A DNA stretch of 64,000 bases from a virus: positions 24,090 to 88,089 of IMG/VR virus record IMGVR_UViG_3300044675_002751; one strand, written 5' to 3'. Of the stretch, positions 35,336 to 43,728 are shown piece after piece. How positions within the stretch are numbered: position 1 is the first letter of the stretch; every line of letters starts with the position of its first letter. Position numbers and translations under genes: made by a program. The notes beneath the pieces were generated by a model. It saw nothing but the letters and a program-made list of their open reading frames with translations. It was not told the DNA's origin and made no database searches.

Positions 35336-35357
35336 GTTCTACATATATAATATAAAC
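35336..35357 (-). promoter_or_regulatory. Putative late promoter A (drives the cargo/RNA polymerase unit)
   Basis: Read on the minus strand, the sequence is TTATATTATATATGTAGAAC, ending 3 bases before the start at 35332. It lies just downstream of the terminator at 35364-35391 and shares TATATTATAT and TGTAGA with the element at 56710. No transcript data, so promoter function is inferred from position and recurrence. Confidence 0.5.
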
Positions 35358-35363
35358 TAAAAT

Positions 35364-35391
35364 CTGCTAAGTTTAAAACTAAACTTAGCAG
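35364..35391 (-). terminator. Intrinsic terminator between the xxGG-protein unit and the cargo unit
   Basis: A perfect 12-bp stem (CTGCTAAGTTTA / TAAACTTAGCAG) with a 4-base loop; on the minus strand it is followed by ATTTTAGTTT. It sits 11 bases after the stop of the 853-residue gene. Confidence 0.75.
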
Positions 35392-35401
35392 GTTTAAAAG
35401 A

Positions 35402-37963
35402 CTAGTTGTTACTACCTAAAGAAAGACTTGATCTCCTACGACTGGAAGATTTGGGGAATCCAAAAGCATCATATGACTGTGTATTTGTCTGACGAGCTCC
35501 TGTCAAAGCTTGTATAGTCAAACGCTCTGCCATTTGTTCTCTACGCTTTTCATCTTTAATATCTTTCAAGTTGTCATATATATTCTTATACGTAGTGTTT
35601 GCAGATGCTCCTAGATTATCTAGACCTCCAGCTCCATTAGTTCCATAACCTGAAGCATACTTAAATATGTCACCCGCATTTCCTTTAAAAATGGTTTTAT
35701 AGCTTGCAGGATCACGGTAGAAATATGGATCACGCATATTAATATCATAAAGATCACCACGGTTTTCCCAAGCTGCTCCAAACTTATCTGCAACATTAGC
35801 CAGATATTCCCTCTGTGCATTTTCATAAGCTTGTCTTGCACGTACAGAGTTATCATAACGATCTTTAGCGTTCATGGTATTATACATTGTCACCTTGTCT
35901 TTACGATCCTGTTCCCTGGCAGAAAACTCGTTAAACACACCTACAGATTGTAAAGCATTATTAGCAATAGTCTGACCAACTGCGTCTCCTGTTTTACCAG
36001 CAAGGAATGAAAGATTTGAAGCTAAAGCAGAAGCAGGTCCGTATGTTGCCTGTGTATCCCCGGCAATATTATATGTTTGTTGTAACTGTTGAGCCTGGCT
36101 TAACCAATCAGGTAAAGCATATTGTCCTTTTTGAAATGCCATGTCTGGTGAAAAAGGCATATATACATTAGGAGGAATAGCTCCAGCAGCAAGTAGATTT
36201 GCTACGTCCGGAGCCAAAAATCCAAACGGAGCTTGTCTTGTAGGTCTTAACTCATCTGGTTTTTTTAATGGATCAGGATCTGGATCTTTCTTTTTTTCCT
36301 CAACAGGAGGATCTTCCTTTTTAACAGGTTTTTCTTTCTTCACCCAAGCTGGAGCACTAAATGTATGCTGACCAAACTTATCATCCAGACCGTAAGCATC
36401 TTTACCACTAAAGTAAGACGGGTCTACATTTTTATTATACCATTCCTGGAACTTGCGTGTTGAACCAACTTTTGTAGGATCCCAATTAGGATTTTGTTTA
36501 AAGAACTCAGGAAACCTCTTTTTAAAGTCAGCCATTCGTGCTGCACTAGTCCAGTCTTCTTTTCCATATACACGTTTATTACCAATAGCACTTTGTGTAG
36601 CTGGCATGTTTTCATCAAACCCTTCTGGATATATAAGATCGTAATCTTCTTTCTTCTTAGGTTCCAATACTGTTGTCTTAAATGCTGGTTGATATGTAGG
36701 CACTGTACTGCTACCTTTCTTTCCTTGAAACTTAGGCATAACATACCCACCATATGCCATTTCAGAGGCACCTAATATGGCTTCACTAAGAGCTGGTGCA
36801 GGAAGGCCTTTCATAGCTTCTTGTACCATAGCCAGCTTAGCAAGCATTTCATTATTTTTTTCAAACATACGTTTATCAGAGTTTATGCCTATACTATCAC
36901 TCTCACGAGTCTTATCTTCTAATCTGGCTTTGTAGTCATTGAGTTTAAACTTCTTTGCTATGGTTGCAGGTGTTACACCACCAGCTTTGTAACTCACACC
37001 AAACATTGCTAATATTTCTGGATCTTTAATCTTCATTTTCTTAGTATCTGAAAATATAAACGATCCTGCTGGAGCTTGTTCCTCAGTAAGCTTAGTACCA
37101 TTGTTATAGTGTCTTTCTCCACCTATAACAAAATGAGTACCGTCTGGACGCCATATAGTTTCTCCTCTTTCAGCTTCTAAGACTTTCATACCCGACTTTT
37201 CACTCATAGCATTTGTAGCTGTTTCAGAAGATGAATCTTCCATATCTGTGTACACCTTCCTGCGGCCAAGATCTAAACCATAGTTTGACTGTCCGCCATA
37301 TTCCATTTTAGGTGCACTTGTAATACGTATTTTCATAGGATTAATATTAGATTGTCCACCATAAGCAAACATACCTTCATTAGGTGTTGGTAGTTTATTA
37401 GGTTGAAATACACCAGAGTTTGTCATGTAGTTTCCTCTAAACATTTCAGTAGCCTGGGGATTAAGATTATTCATGTATTGCTGTCCTCTATCTTCATCTA
37501 GCTTTTTCTCATTTCCAAAATAGTTAGTAAAAAAATTACCAACATTTATTAGTCCTGTAGCTAAAGCACTATAAGCTCCAAGTTTTTTACCAAACTTATT
37601 AAAAGGACTTGCTTTAACGTCCTCAGTTGTGGTAGCAGTCTTTTGACTTGAGTTCATAGGATTAGAAGCTGTTCCCTCATTACCTGTAGTTTTGAAAGCG
37701 TTAGTAGGTAAACCTTTTTTACGTCTGTCACTAAACTCTCTCATCTTTTCAAATAATCTTTTTTCAGCTTCTGCCTCTTGTGGAGTGACACACTTCTGTA
37801 GTACTGCACTATAAGTTTGACCAGGAGGACATGTAGATGAATCACTAGGTTGATTATAAAAGTTTGCTGGATCATTCTCCCATTCAGAATGCCAACCAAC
37901 CTGGCTGGGTTCTTCATCACCCTGAAACTTTCTAACACCTTTTTTTGTAATACGTATTTTCAT
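35402..37963 (-). CDS. Putative virion protein with xxGG motifs, 853 aa
   Basis: Contains several xxGG-type motifs (FAYGGQ, MEYGGQ, KAGGV, MAYGGY). Around residues 255-310 there is a GETIWRPDG...FVIGGERHYNNGT segment; this Glu/Gly/His pattern recurs in structural proteins of Bacteroidota phages as far as I recall. Further on, FKKRFPEFFKQNP, FQEWYN and GLDDKFGQHTF suggest a small globular domain, possibly cell-wall binding, then a Pro/Lys-rich linker and a helical C-terminal third with a Ser/Arg tail. No catalytic motif seen. It is last in its unit, in front of a terminator. Virion location is inferred from neighbours. Confidence 0.75.
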   Translation of the reverse strand: MKIRITKKGVRKFQGDEEPSQVGWHSEWENDPANFYNQPSDSSTCPPGQTYSAVLQKCVTPQEAEAEKRLFEKMREFSDRRKKGLPTNAFKTTGNEGTASNPMNSSQKTATTTEDVKASPFNKFGKKLGAYSALATGLINVGNFFTNYFGNEKKLDEDRGQQYMNNLNPQATEMFRGNYMTNSGVFQPNKLPTPNEGMFAYGGQSNINPMKIRITSAPKMEYGGQSNYGLDLGRRKVYTDMEDSSSETATNAMSEKSGMKVLEAERGETIWRPDGTHFVIGGERHYNNGTKLTEEQAPAGSFIFSDTKKMKIKDPEILAMFGVSYKAGGVTPATIAKKFKLNDYKARLEDKTRESDSIGINSDKRMFEKNNEMLAKLAMVQEAMKGLPAPALSEAILGASEMAYGGYVMPKFQGKKGSSTVPTYQPAFKTTVLEPKKKEDYDLIYPEGFDENMPATQSAIGNKRVYGKEDWTSAARMADFKKRFPEFFKQNPNWDPTKVGSTRKFQEWYNKNVDPSYFSGKDAYGLDDKFGQHTFSAPAWVKKEKPVKKEDPPVEEKKKDPDPDPLKKPDELRPTRQAPFGFLAPDVANLLAAGAIPPNVYMPFSPDMAFQKGQYALPDWLSQAQQLQQTYNIAGDTQATYGPASALASNLSFLAGKTGDAVGQTIANNALQSVGVFNEFSAREQDRKDKVTMYNTMNAKDRYDNSVRARQAYENAQREYLANVADKFGAAWENRGDLYDINMRDPYFYRDPASYKTIFKGNAGDIFKYASGYGTNGAGGLDNLGASANTTYKNIYDNLKDIKDEKRREQMAERLTIQALTGARQTNTQSYDAFGFPKSSSRRRSSLSLGSNN

Positions 37964-37966
37964 AAG

Positions 37967-39301
37967 TTAGAGTATTTCAAATTCATAACCTTGAGCACGG
38001 AGTTGTTCTAGTTGTGCAGGACTTACTTCCATCTCTTGACCTACAACAGGACCTCCTTGTCTATAACTAGCAGTTGGCATAAACTCAGGAATATATCCTC
38101 CATAAGCATAACCTGCATTCCCAGACCAAGTTGGAGTTTTTGATCTCTGACGTCTACCATTATAATCTATATAACCACCCCTACCATATATCATTGAATA
38201 GTCTACATCTTCGTCATCATCATCTGCAGAAGAACTTTCTTCTTGAGCAGCAGGAACTTCTTGTTCAGATGATTCTTCTTCATCTACTTCTTCTACATCT
38301 TCTTCATACTCTTCCTGAGCTTCTGGCATATCCTGTTGATCCGCTTGAACTATTTCTTGATACATCTGCATAAGAAGTTGCTCTTGTTCTTCTTCACTTC
38401 TTTGCTGTAATTCACCAACAATAGCTTCTACAGACATAGCTGAATAATCAGCATATGCTTGTATTATTTCTTCTGCAGAAGGCATGTTTTCCAACTCACC
38501 ACCATCTTGCCAGGTAGCTCTAGCAAATGCTCTGAAGTATGGATTCTTATCCAGGTTCTTTTTATGACGAGCATAAAAGGCTTTTTTCCTTTCAGGATCT
38601 CTTGGATGCTGACCAAGCTTTGAGTCACCAAAGTATTTAACAGTACCATCAGGTCCTGTTACTTTATGTGTTTTTCCTTTTCTATCATTGCTTCTGCTTA
38701 CAACATATCCACCTTTTTTCATTTTTTCCATTTGCTCAGAAGCTTCAGGACCATACATTAAATAGTCAGATATAGCATCTGCACTATGATCCATAACAGC
38801 TAGCTTAGAAGCAATCCACGGATCAAGATTCTCATCTGGTTTTATAAACTTCAACAGCTTACTCATTTTATCAGATACAGCAGCCATCTGACCCATTGCC
38901 ATTTCACCATTAGCTTCTCCACCATCTGCCATAAACGGATAAGCCATACCACCATATGCCATGTTTTCAATAATCTTAGCCTGAACATATTCAGGGAGGG
39001 CTTGAAAACCTGCGTTCTGAGGTTCTCCACCTTGAGCCATAGAACTCATCTTTTGTTGAAGAGCATTACCTGAATACCCTTGAGCTTTAAGCTGTGCTTC
39101 TAAAAGCCAATTAGGTTTACCACCATCTGCCATCATTGGTATTTCCATACCATATTCAGCTTTACGCCAGGTTCCACCTTTACCTTTGTACCACTTAGCA
39201 GCCCAGCCGTTAGCATAAGCACTTGGATATACATCAAATTTTTGTTTAGCTAAAGACTTAGCTTTAGACCACAGACTGGGGTTATTAGGTTTGTTTGCCA
39301 T
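37967..39301 (-). CDS. xxGG-repeat protein with recurrent phage modules, 444 aa
   Basis: Nine xxGG motifs are spread along the protein (GG at 60, 91, 117, 127, 197, 267, 375, 401, 416; e.g. MADGG, MAYGG, YAYGG). Between them are short modules that recur in proteins of phages and large viruses: KFDVYPSAYANGWA (21-34), a K-L-x-x-x-DHSADAISDYLMYG stretch (166-184), and a DUF5754-like segment from KTHKVTGPDGT through FYARHKKNL (210-250). Residues 325-370 are extremely acidic. The layout suggests beads of small domains on flexible links. Function unknown; module assignments are from memory of similar sequences. Confidence 0.75.
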   Translation of the reverse strand: MANKPNNPSLWSKAKSLAKQKFDVYPSAYANGWAAKWYKGKGGTWRKAEYGMEIPMMADGGKPNWLLEAQLKAQGYSGNALQQKMSSMAQGGEPQNAGFQALPEYVQAKIIENMAYGGMAYPFMADGGEANGEMAMGQMAAVSDKMSKLLKFIKPDENLDPWIASKLAVMDHSADAISDYLMYGPEASEQMEKMKKGGYVVSRSNDRKGKTHKVTGPDGTVKYFGDSKLGQHPRDPERKKAFYARHKKNLDKNPYFRAFARATWQDGGELENMPSAEEIIQAYADYSAMSVEAIVGELQQRSEEEQEQLLMQMYQEIVQADQQDMPEAQEEYEEDVEEVDEEESSEQEVPAAQEESSSADDDDEDVDYSMIYGRGGYIDYNGRRQRSKTPTWSGNAGYAYGGYIPEFMPTASYRQGGPVVGQEMEVSPAQLEQLRAQGYEFEIL

Positions 39302-39309
39302 AGGATATA

Positions 39310-42300
39310 TTAATTTCTTTTATGATTGTAGTTAATACGTTGAGATGATGTCTTATTTCTTTTAAACTTAGCTTTCTCAGCAGAACTCATTTCAGATGAA
39401 GTCTTTGGAGTTTCAGAAGATACTCTTTTAGAAGGACGACATGCAGGATAACCTTTACGACTTTCTCCTTCTTGTCTACCACAAGTTTTTCCTGTCTTTA
39501 CATCAACCCACTTTTCAGCAAACCATCTGTCCAATCCACCGTGCTGACCACCTTTGGCCATCATATTAATTTCTCCACCTTGTTTCTTTTGAAAGAATAA
39601 TGGCAGATTCTCTGTTTTATTTTTAACATACTGCATATAACCACCTGGACTCAAAAAAGATTTAGGATTAATATCATATATATCATATACTCCTTTCTTA
39701 GAGTTAAACTTGACATTACCAGATACATTATCAACATCTAAAGCAATACCTTTATCTCTTAACTGTTTTGCTTGTTTAAGAAATAGTGCGTAAGCATCTC
39801 TACTTGATAGATTTAGTTTTTCAACATTAGTATTATTAAGATTATCCATAATACTAACTTCATTTTTTGTAGGACCAGTACCTTTCCATACTGACGGAGT
39901 ATCAAAGTTTTGATATTTAACAGGTATGGCAATATTACCTGTACCTCTCATGGACTGTACACTTTCTAATAACTCAGGAGTCCATTGATTACCAAAGGGT
40001 CTTCCCAACTTAATTACACTTTGCGGATGATTTTTAAACTCATACACAGAACCATAAGTACCTTGACCTAGTTTTTTACCAAATGGTGTTTTATCTATCA
40101 AAGAGTTTTCATAATCACTTCTACCTTTCTGTAGTTCTTTAAAATCAATTTTCTTTTTTGCACGTAGAATTTCTAATTTTTTATTATTTTCTGCAATAGA
40201 CTGAACATATTGCGGAAACCCACTTTGTAAATCTATTGTTTCTGGACTTACTTCTTTAGTATATCCCTTCCACCAATGTGGTTTATCTCCTACGTTTTTA
40301 AAACCGAAAGGATTAGAAAGATTACGGTTTAATTTATAAGCATTTTTTAAAGCGGTATTCTCTGTAAGATACTTACCTGCAACTTTTGTTCCTTGGTTAA
40401 CTGCACCTGGAACTTTACCCAAAGCCCCTGCTGCTTTTGGTATCATAGAAGGAGCTACATTAACAACGTCTTCAGCAAAGTTTGCAAAGTTTCCAACACC
40501 TGTGTTACTAGGATTGAAGTATCTATTACCGGCATCCATAGTCAGATTGGCAAAAGATCTTCCTGGTGAGGTGAATATACTAGTAGCAACATCAGCAACA
40601 GGATTGCCTGTGTTTGTTAGCATGTTAGCACCTCTCAAAATTCTTGCTCTTAATGAATTATCTTTTAACAAATAACTTTGTTCCTCAACTGATTTGTTAG
40701 GATTGTAATCAGGATGCATCTGAGTACGATAGCTGTCGTTGTTAACCTTTTCAATAATACTGTTTGCTTTTGCATCTTTAGTTCTTACGGCTCTTCTAGC
40801 ATGAGCTTCTGAATAACCCCCTTTGTTTATTAATGCTTGAACTTGTTGCTCAGCTTTTTTATTAGATGATTCTTGAGCAGCTATTTGATTAGCAACCCTT
40901 CTATCTATACCGCTATTGGTACTACTAGCAACTGCTCTGGGTCTTTCAAAGTTAACCTGACCTCTTATTTGATAAGTTGGTAACTTACTATGCTGACCAC
41001 CTTTTTTAAAACTATCGTACATAGTCTCAGCACCCAAAGCACCAAGCAGAGCACGATTTGCCATTAAATTTGCATCAGTCATACCTTTCACTTTTGTAAA
41101 AGGTTCTATATAATTAACTCTTGGAATATTCCTAGTACCGGAAGGAAGATTAGCTTGTGGACTAAATGGATACAATGGTTGTCCTGGTTTTAAATATTTA
41201 CTATTTCTTCTGAATTCATTAAAACCTAAGAATGTAGGTAATGCAACAGATGCCGCATTAATTGCAGCATTGTCGTAGTTTCCTTTACGAGTTTCCATAC
41301 CTGCCTGAAATGCGTCTACTCCACTACCTAACATATTGCCTATTTTTCCGACAGCCTGTCCTATAGGATGAGGTATAAAATTACCAGCCTGCATTGCGTC
41401 TGTTATTACATCTGCATAACCCAGTCCTTTGTTAAGAAGTTTTTCTGCTTTTCTCCAGTTGTAAAATTGTTGTCTTACAGCGTCAGGAGTAGATGACCGA
41501 GGTTGTAAAACAGGTTGTTCTTTTTTAGAAGCACGCTGAGCATGTTGTTTTAAATGCTCCATCTTTAGTTGGTCAGAAGTCTTCTTTACTACAGGTTTTT
41601 TTACATAAGTAGAATTAGACATTATAGGATCTACTACATTAGTGTTTTGTCCACCACTATCAAATCTTTTAAAACTACCTACACCTGGATTAGGAGCAAT
41701 CTGAGGTTGTTTCCATTTAAACAATGGTATATTATCTGGTTTACTATAATTAAACGTCATAGGCATCTCATGACCAGTAACTGCATTTATCTGATCTTCC
41801 ATATATTTATATGGTTTAGATGCGTACAAAGGAGATCTGTAACTAAGAGGTACACTATTTTTATTATACAAGTTATCTGCTAACAAATCCTTAGGAGCAG
41901 CTTTTATAAGTGTAGTTCTTCTTGGGTATAAAAACTTATTTCTTGGTATTATATACTCATTAGGATTCATTTCAAATCTAGATGTATTCTGACTCTCTTT
42001 AAGAGCTACTATATCCTTATCACCTTTAATATTCTTTTTCCAAAAAGGTACTTTGTATTCAGTTAAACGTAAGTCTTTTCCATCCAACAACCCACGATTA
42101 CTAGCATACTGACCTATCTCTGCAAGACTTGAAGTAGTCCAATCTCCTTTTTCATAAACTTTTTTTGCTAAGTCATTAGCTTCATAACCAAGTTTATTAC
42201 CCCCAACAGCTTCTACTCTGTATGTTCTTTTAGGATAAATAGCTCTATCTATTTTTTGAGGAATATTCTTGAAAAATGGCTCAGCAAATTTTTCACCGGC

Positions 42301-43728
42301 ACCTGCTATCAATGGTAGTCCTATTGATGTTACATATGGTAGTATTGAATTTTCTTGTTTAGCCATTAACGGAGCAGTACCTAACCCGCCTGCTACAGAA
42401 GTAACTAAACTTAAAGGGTTAAGATAGTTATCAAAAAATGATTCATTATCTTCATTAAACCTACCTCTTTGTTCAACTGCTTTACCTTGTACATAAGACT
42501 TTTCCCTCCAATCCATTTGATCAAACGTCTTTTTTTCTCCTGTAGGTAAAACATATGGCTGTCCTTGATCAACAGCAGCAACTGCAGATTTTCTATCTGC
42601 AACTCTCTCAGCAAGTTCTTTTTTTTGTATTTTATTTTGCTCTGCAATCCAATCAAGTCTTTTTTTGTTAGCAAGCTCTGGAGTATTTGTAGCTTGAATT
42701 GGTTTATTATTACTTCCTAAATAATAGCTTTTGGGTGCTCCTTGACTTTTTATTGGCTTACCATATTTTTTTACATAATCTGTAACACTATTAAGTTCTC
42801 CGCCAACTTGTTTAATGTGACGTATGTACATGTCAAGATCCTTGTTTTTTCTGAGGATATTATCACGTATATCCATTACACGTTTTCCATACAAAGGATT
42901 CTTACGCATATCTATCCCTTCTTTAGGAACAGGTACACCATAAATCTTCTTCATTTTAAAACCATGATAATCCTGCTCAGTTTCTGGAAAAACCTTACCC
43001 AAACCATTATAAGTCTGGAATCTCATTTCAGGATCCTTGTAACCAAGCTTATCAGCATATTGCATTTTAGTAGCAATAGCTCTTGCGTATACGTCAAAAT
43101 CATCTACGTCTCCATCATCTAATTTGCTTGGTATAATTTGGTTTCCTTCCAATAAGTAATGTCCTACTGGACCATCACTTATTTTACCCCAACCAGTCTC
43201 TTGAAGATCAATAGCCAAGGCATCATAAGGATCTATACCATATCTTTTAGCAGCTTTAACTATACCATAAATTCTATCACTAGGATATTTACCGGTTAAG
43301 AGTTCTACATTAGGATTAATAGGTTTACCAGTTGTCCTGCTAACCTTACGAGAATCTTTTATGTACATTTCTTTAGGTAGTGTAAGTACAACACCTTTTT
43401 TCTTTGGTTGTTCCATACCAAACAAGTTCCTAAGATCTGCAGCTATAGATGAAAACCAACCAGTTTCTTCACCACCATTTTGCATTAACGGATATTCTCT
43501 TACAGGCTTAGAAGGAAAATAATAATCCTGCCCATCTTTCATATACTGACGCGTACCATCAGGAGAAACACCGATAGCATCAAACCCAACTCCTTTCATA
43601 GTAATATGCTGAGAGTTGATATCTGTCACCTGACCTGGTGTTTGCCACTGGTTTTTGGGCGTACGAACTTTCTTAGGCTTAGCTAAGTTGTTCATAATCT
43701 GCGTAAGTAGTTTACCGTTGTGACTCAT
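39310..43728 (-). CDS. Multidomain virion protein with lysozyme-like and protein-kinase-like domains
   Basis: 1472 residues. Near the N-terminus, residues about 150-240 look like a transglycosylase/lysozyme fold: IVKAAKRYGIDPYDALAI leads to LQETGWG with the likely catalytic Glu at 177. Near the C-terminus is a kinase-like domain: glycine loop GQGTYGSVY (1221-1229), VIKL with Lys 1240, a catalytic-loop-like LDVDNVSGNV (D1331, D1333, N1334) and YDIYDINP (D1352) in the place of the metal-binding Asp. Residues about 500-605 have a weak ADP-ribosyltransferase-like pattern. A Cys/Trp tail (WFAEKWVDV, TCGRQ, YPACRPS) from 1397 resembles small domains found in many phages. Several xxGG motifs occur. 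It overlaps the muzzle gene stop by one base (TAATG). Confidence 0.8.
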   Translation of the reverse strand: MSHNGKLLTQIMNNLAKPKKVRTPKNQWQTPGQVTDINSQHITMKGVGFDAIGVSPDGTRQYMKDGQDYYFPSKPVREYPLMQNGGEETGWFSSIAADLRNLFGMEQPKKKGVVLTLPKEMYIKDSRKVSRTTGKPINPNVELLTGKYPSDRIYGIVKAAKRYGIDPYDALAIDLQETGWGKISDGPVGHYLLEGNQIIPSKLDDGDVDDFDVYARAIATKMQYADKLGYKDPEMRFQTYNGLGKVFPETEQDYHGFKMKKIYGVPVPKEGIDMRKNPLYGKRVMDIRDNILRKNKDLDMYIRHIKQVGGELNSVTDYVKKYGKPIKSQGAPKSYYLGSNNKPIQATNTPELANKKRLDWIAEQNKIQKKELAERVADRKSAVAAVDQGQPYVLPTGEKKTFDQMDWREKSYVQGKAVEQRGRFNEDNESFFDNYLNPLSLVTSVAGGLGTAPLMAKQENSILPYVTSIGLPLIAGAGEKFAEPFFKNIPQKIDRAIYPKRTYRVEAVGGNKLGYEANDLAKKVYEKGDWTTSSLAEIGQYASNRGLLDGKDLRLTEYKVPFWKKNIKGDKDIVALKESQNTSRFEMNPNEYIIPRNKFLYPRRTTLIKAAPKDLLADNLYNKNSVPLSYRSPLYASKPYKYMEDQINAVTGHEMPMTFNYSKPDNIPLFKWKQPQIAPNPGVGSFKRFDSGGQNTNVVDPIMSNSTYVKKPVVKKTSDQLKMEHLKQHAQRASKKEQPVLQPRSSTPDAVRQQFYNWRKAEKLLNKGLGYADVITDAMQAGNFIPHPIGQAVGKIGNMLGSGVDAFQAGMETRKGNYDNAAINAASVALPTFLGFNEFRRNSKYLKPGQPLYPFSPQANLPSGTRNIPRVNYIEPFTKVKGMTDANLMANRALLGALGAETMYDSFKKGGQHSKLPTYQIRGQVNFERPRAVASSTNSGIDRRVANQIAAQESSNKKAEQQVQALINKGGYSEAHARRAVRTKDAKANSIIEKVNNDSYRTQMHPDYNPNKSVEEQSYLLKDNSLRARILRGANMLTNTGNPVADVATSIFTSPGRSFANLTMDAGNRYFNPSNTGVGNFANFAEDVVNVAPSMIPKAAGALGKVPGAVNQGTKVAGKYLTENTALKNAYKLNRNLSNPFGFKNVGDKPHWWKGYTKEVSPETIDLQSGFPQYVQSIAENNKKLEILRAKKKIDFKELQKGRSDYENSLIDKTPFGKKLGQGTYGSVYEFKNHPQSVIKLGRPFGNQWTPELLESVQSMRGTGNIAIPVKYQNFDTPSVWKGTGPTKNEVSIMDNLNNTNVEKLNLSSRDAYALFLKQAKQLRDKGIALDVDNVSGNVKFNSKKGVYDIYDINPKSFLSPGGYMQYVKNKTENLPLFFQKKQGGEINMMAKGGQHGGLDRWFAEKWVDVKTGKTCGRQEGESRKGYPACRPSKRVSSETPKTSSEMSSAEKAKFKRNKTSSQRINYNHKRN

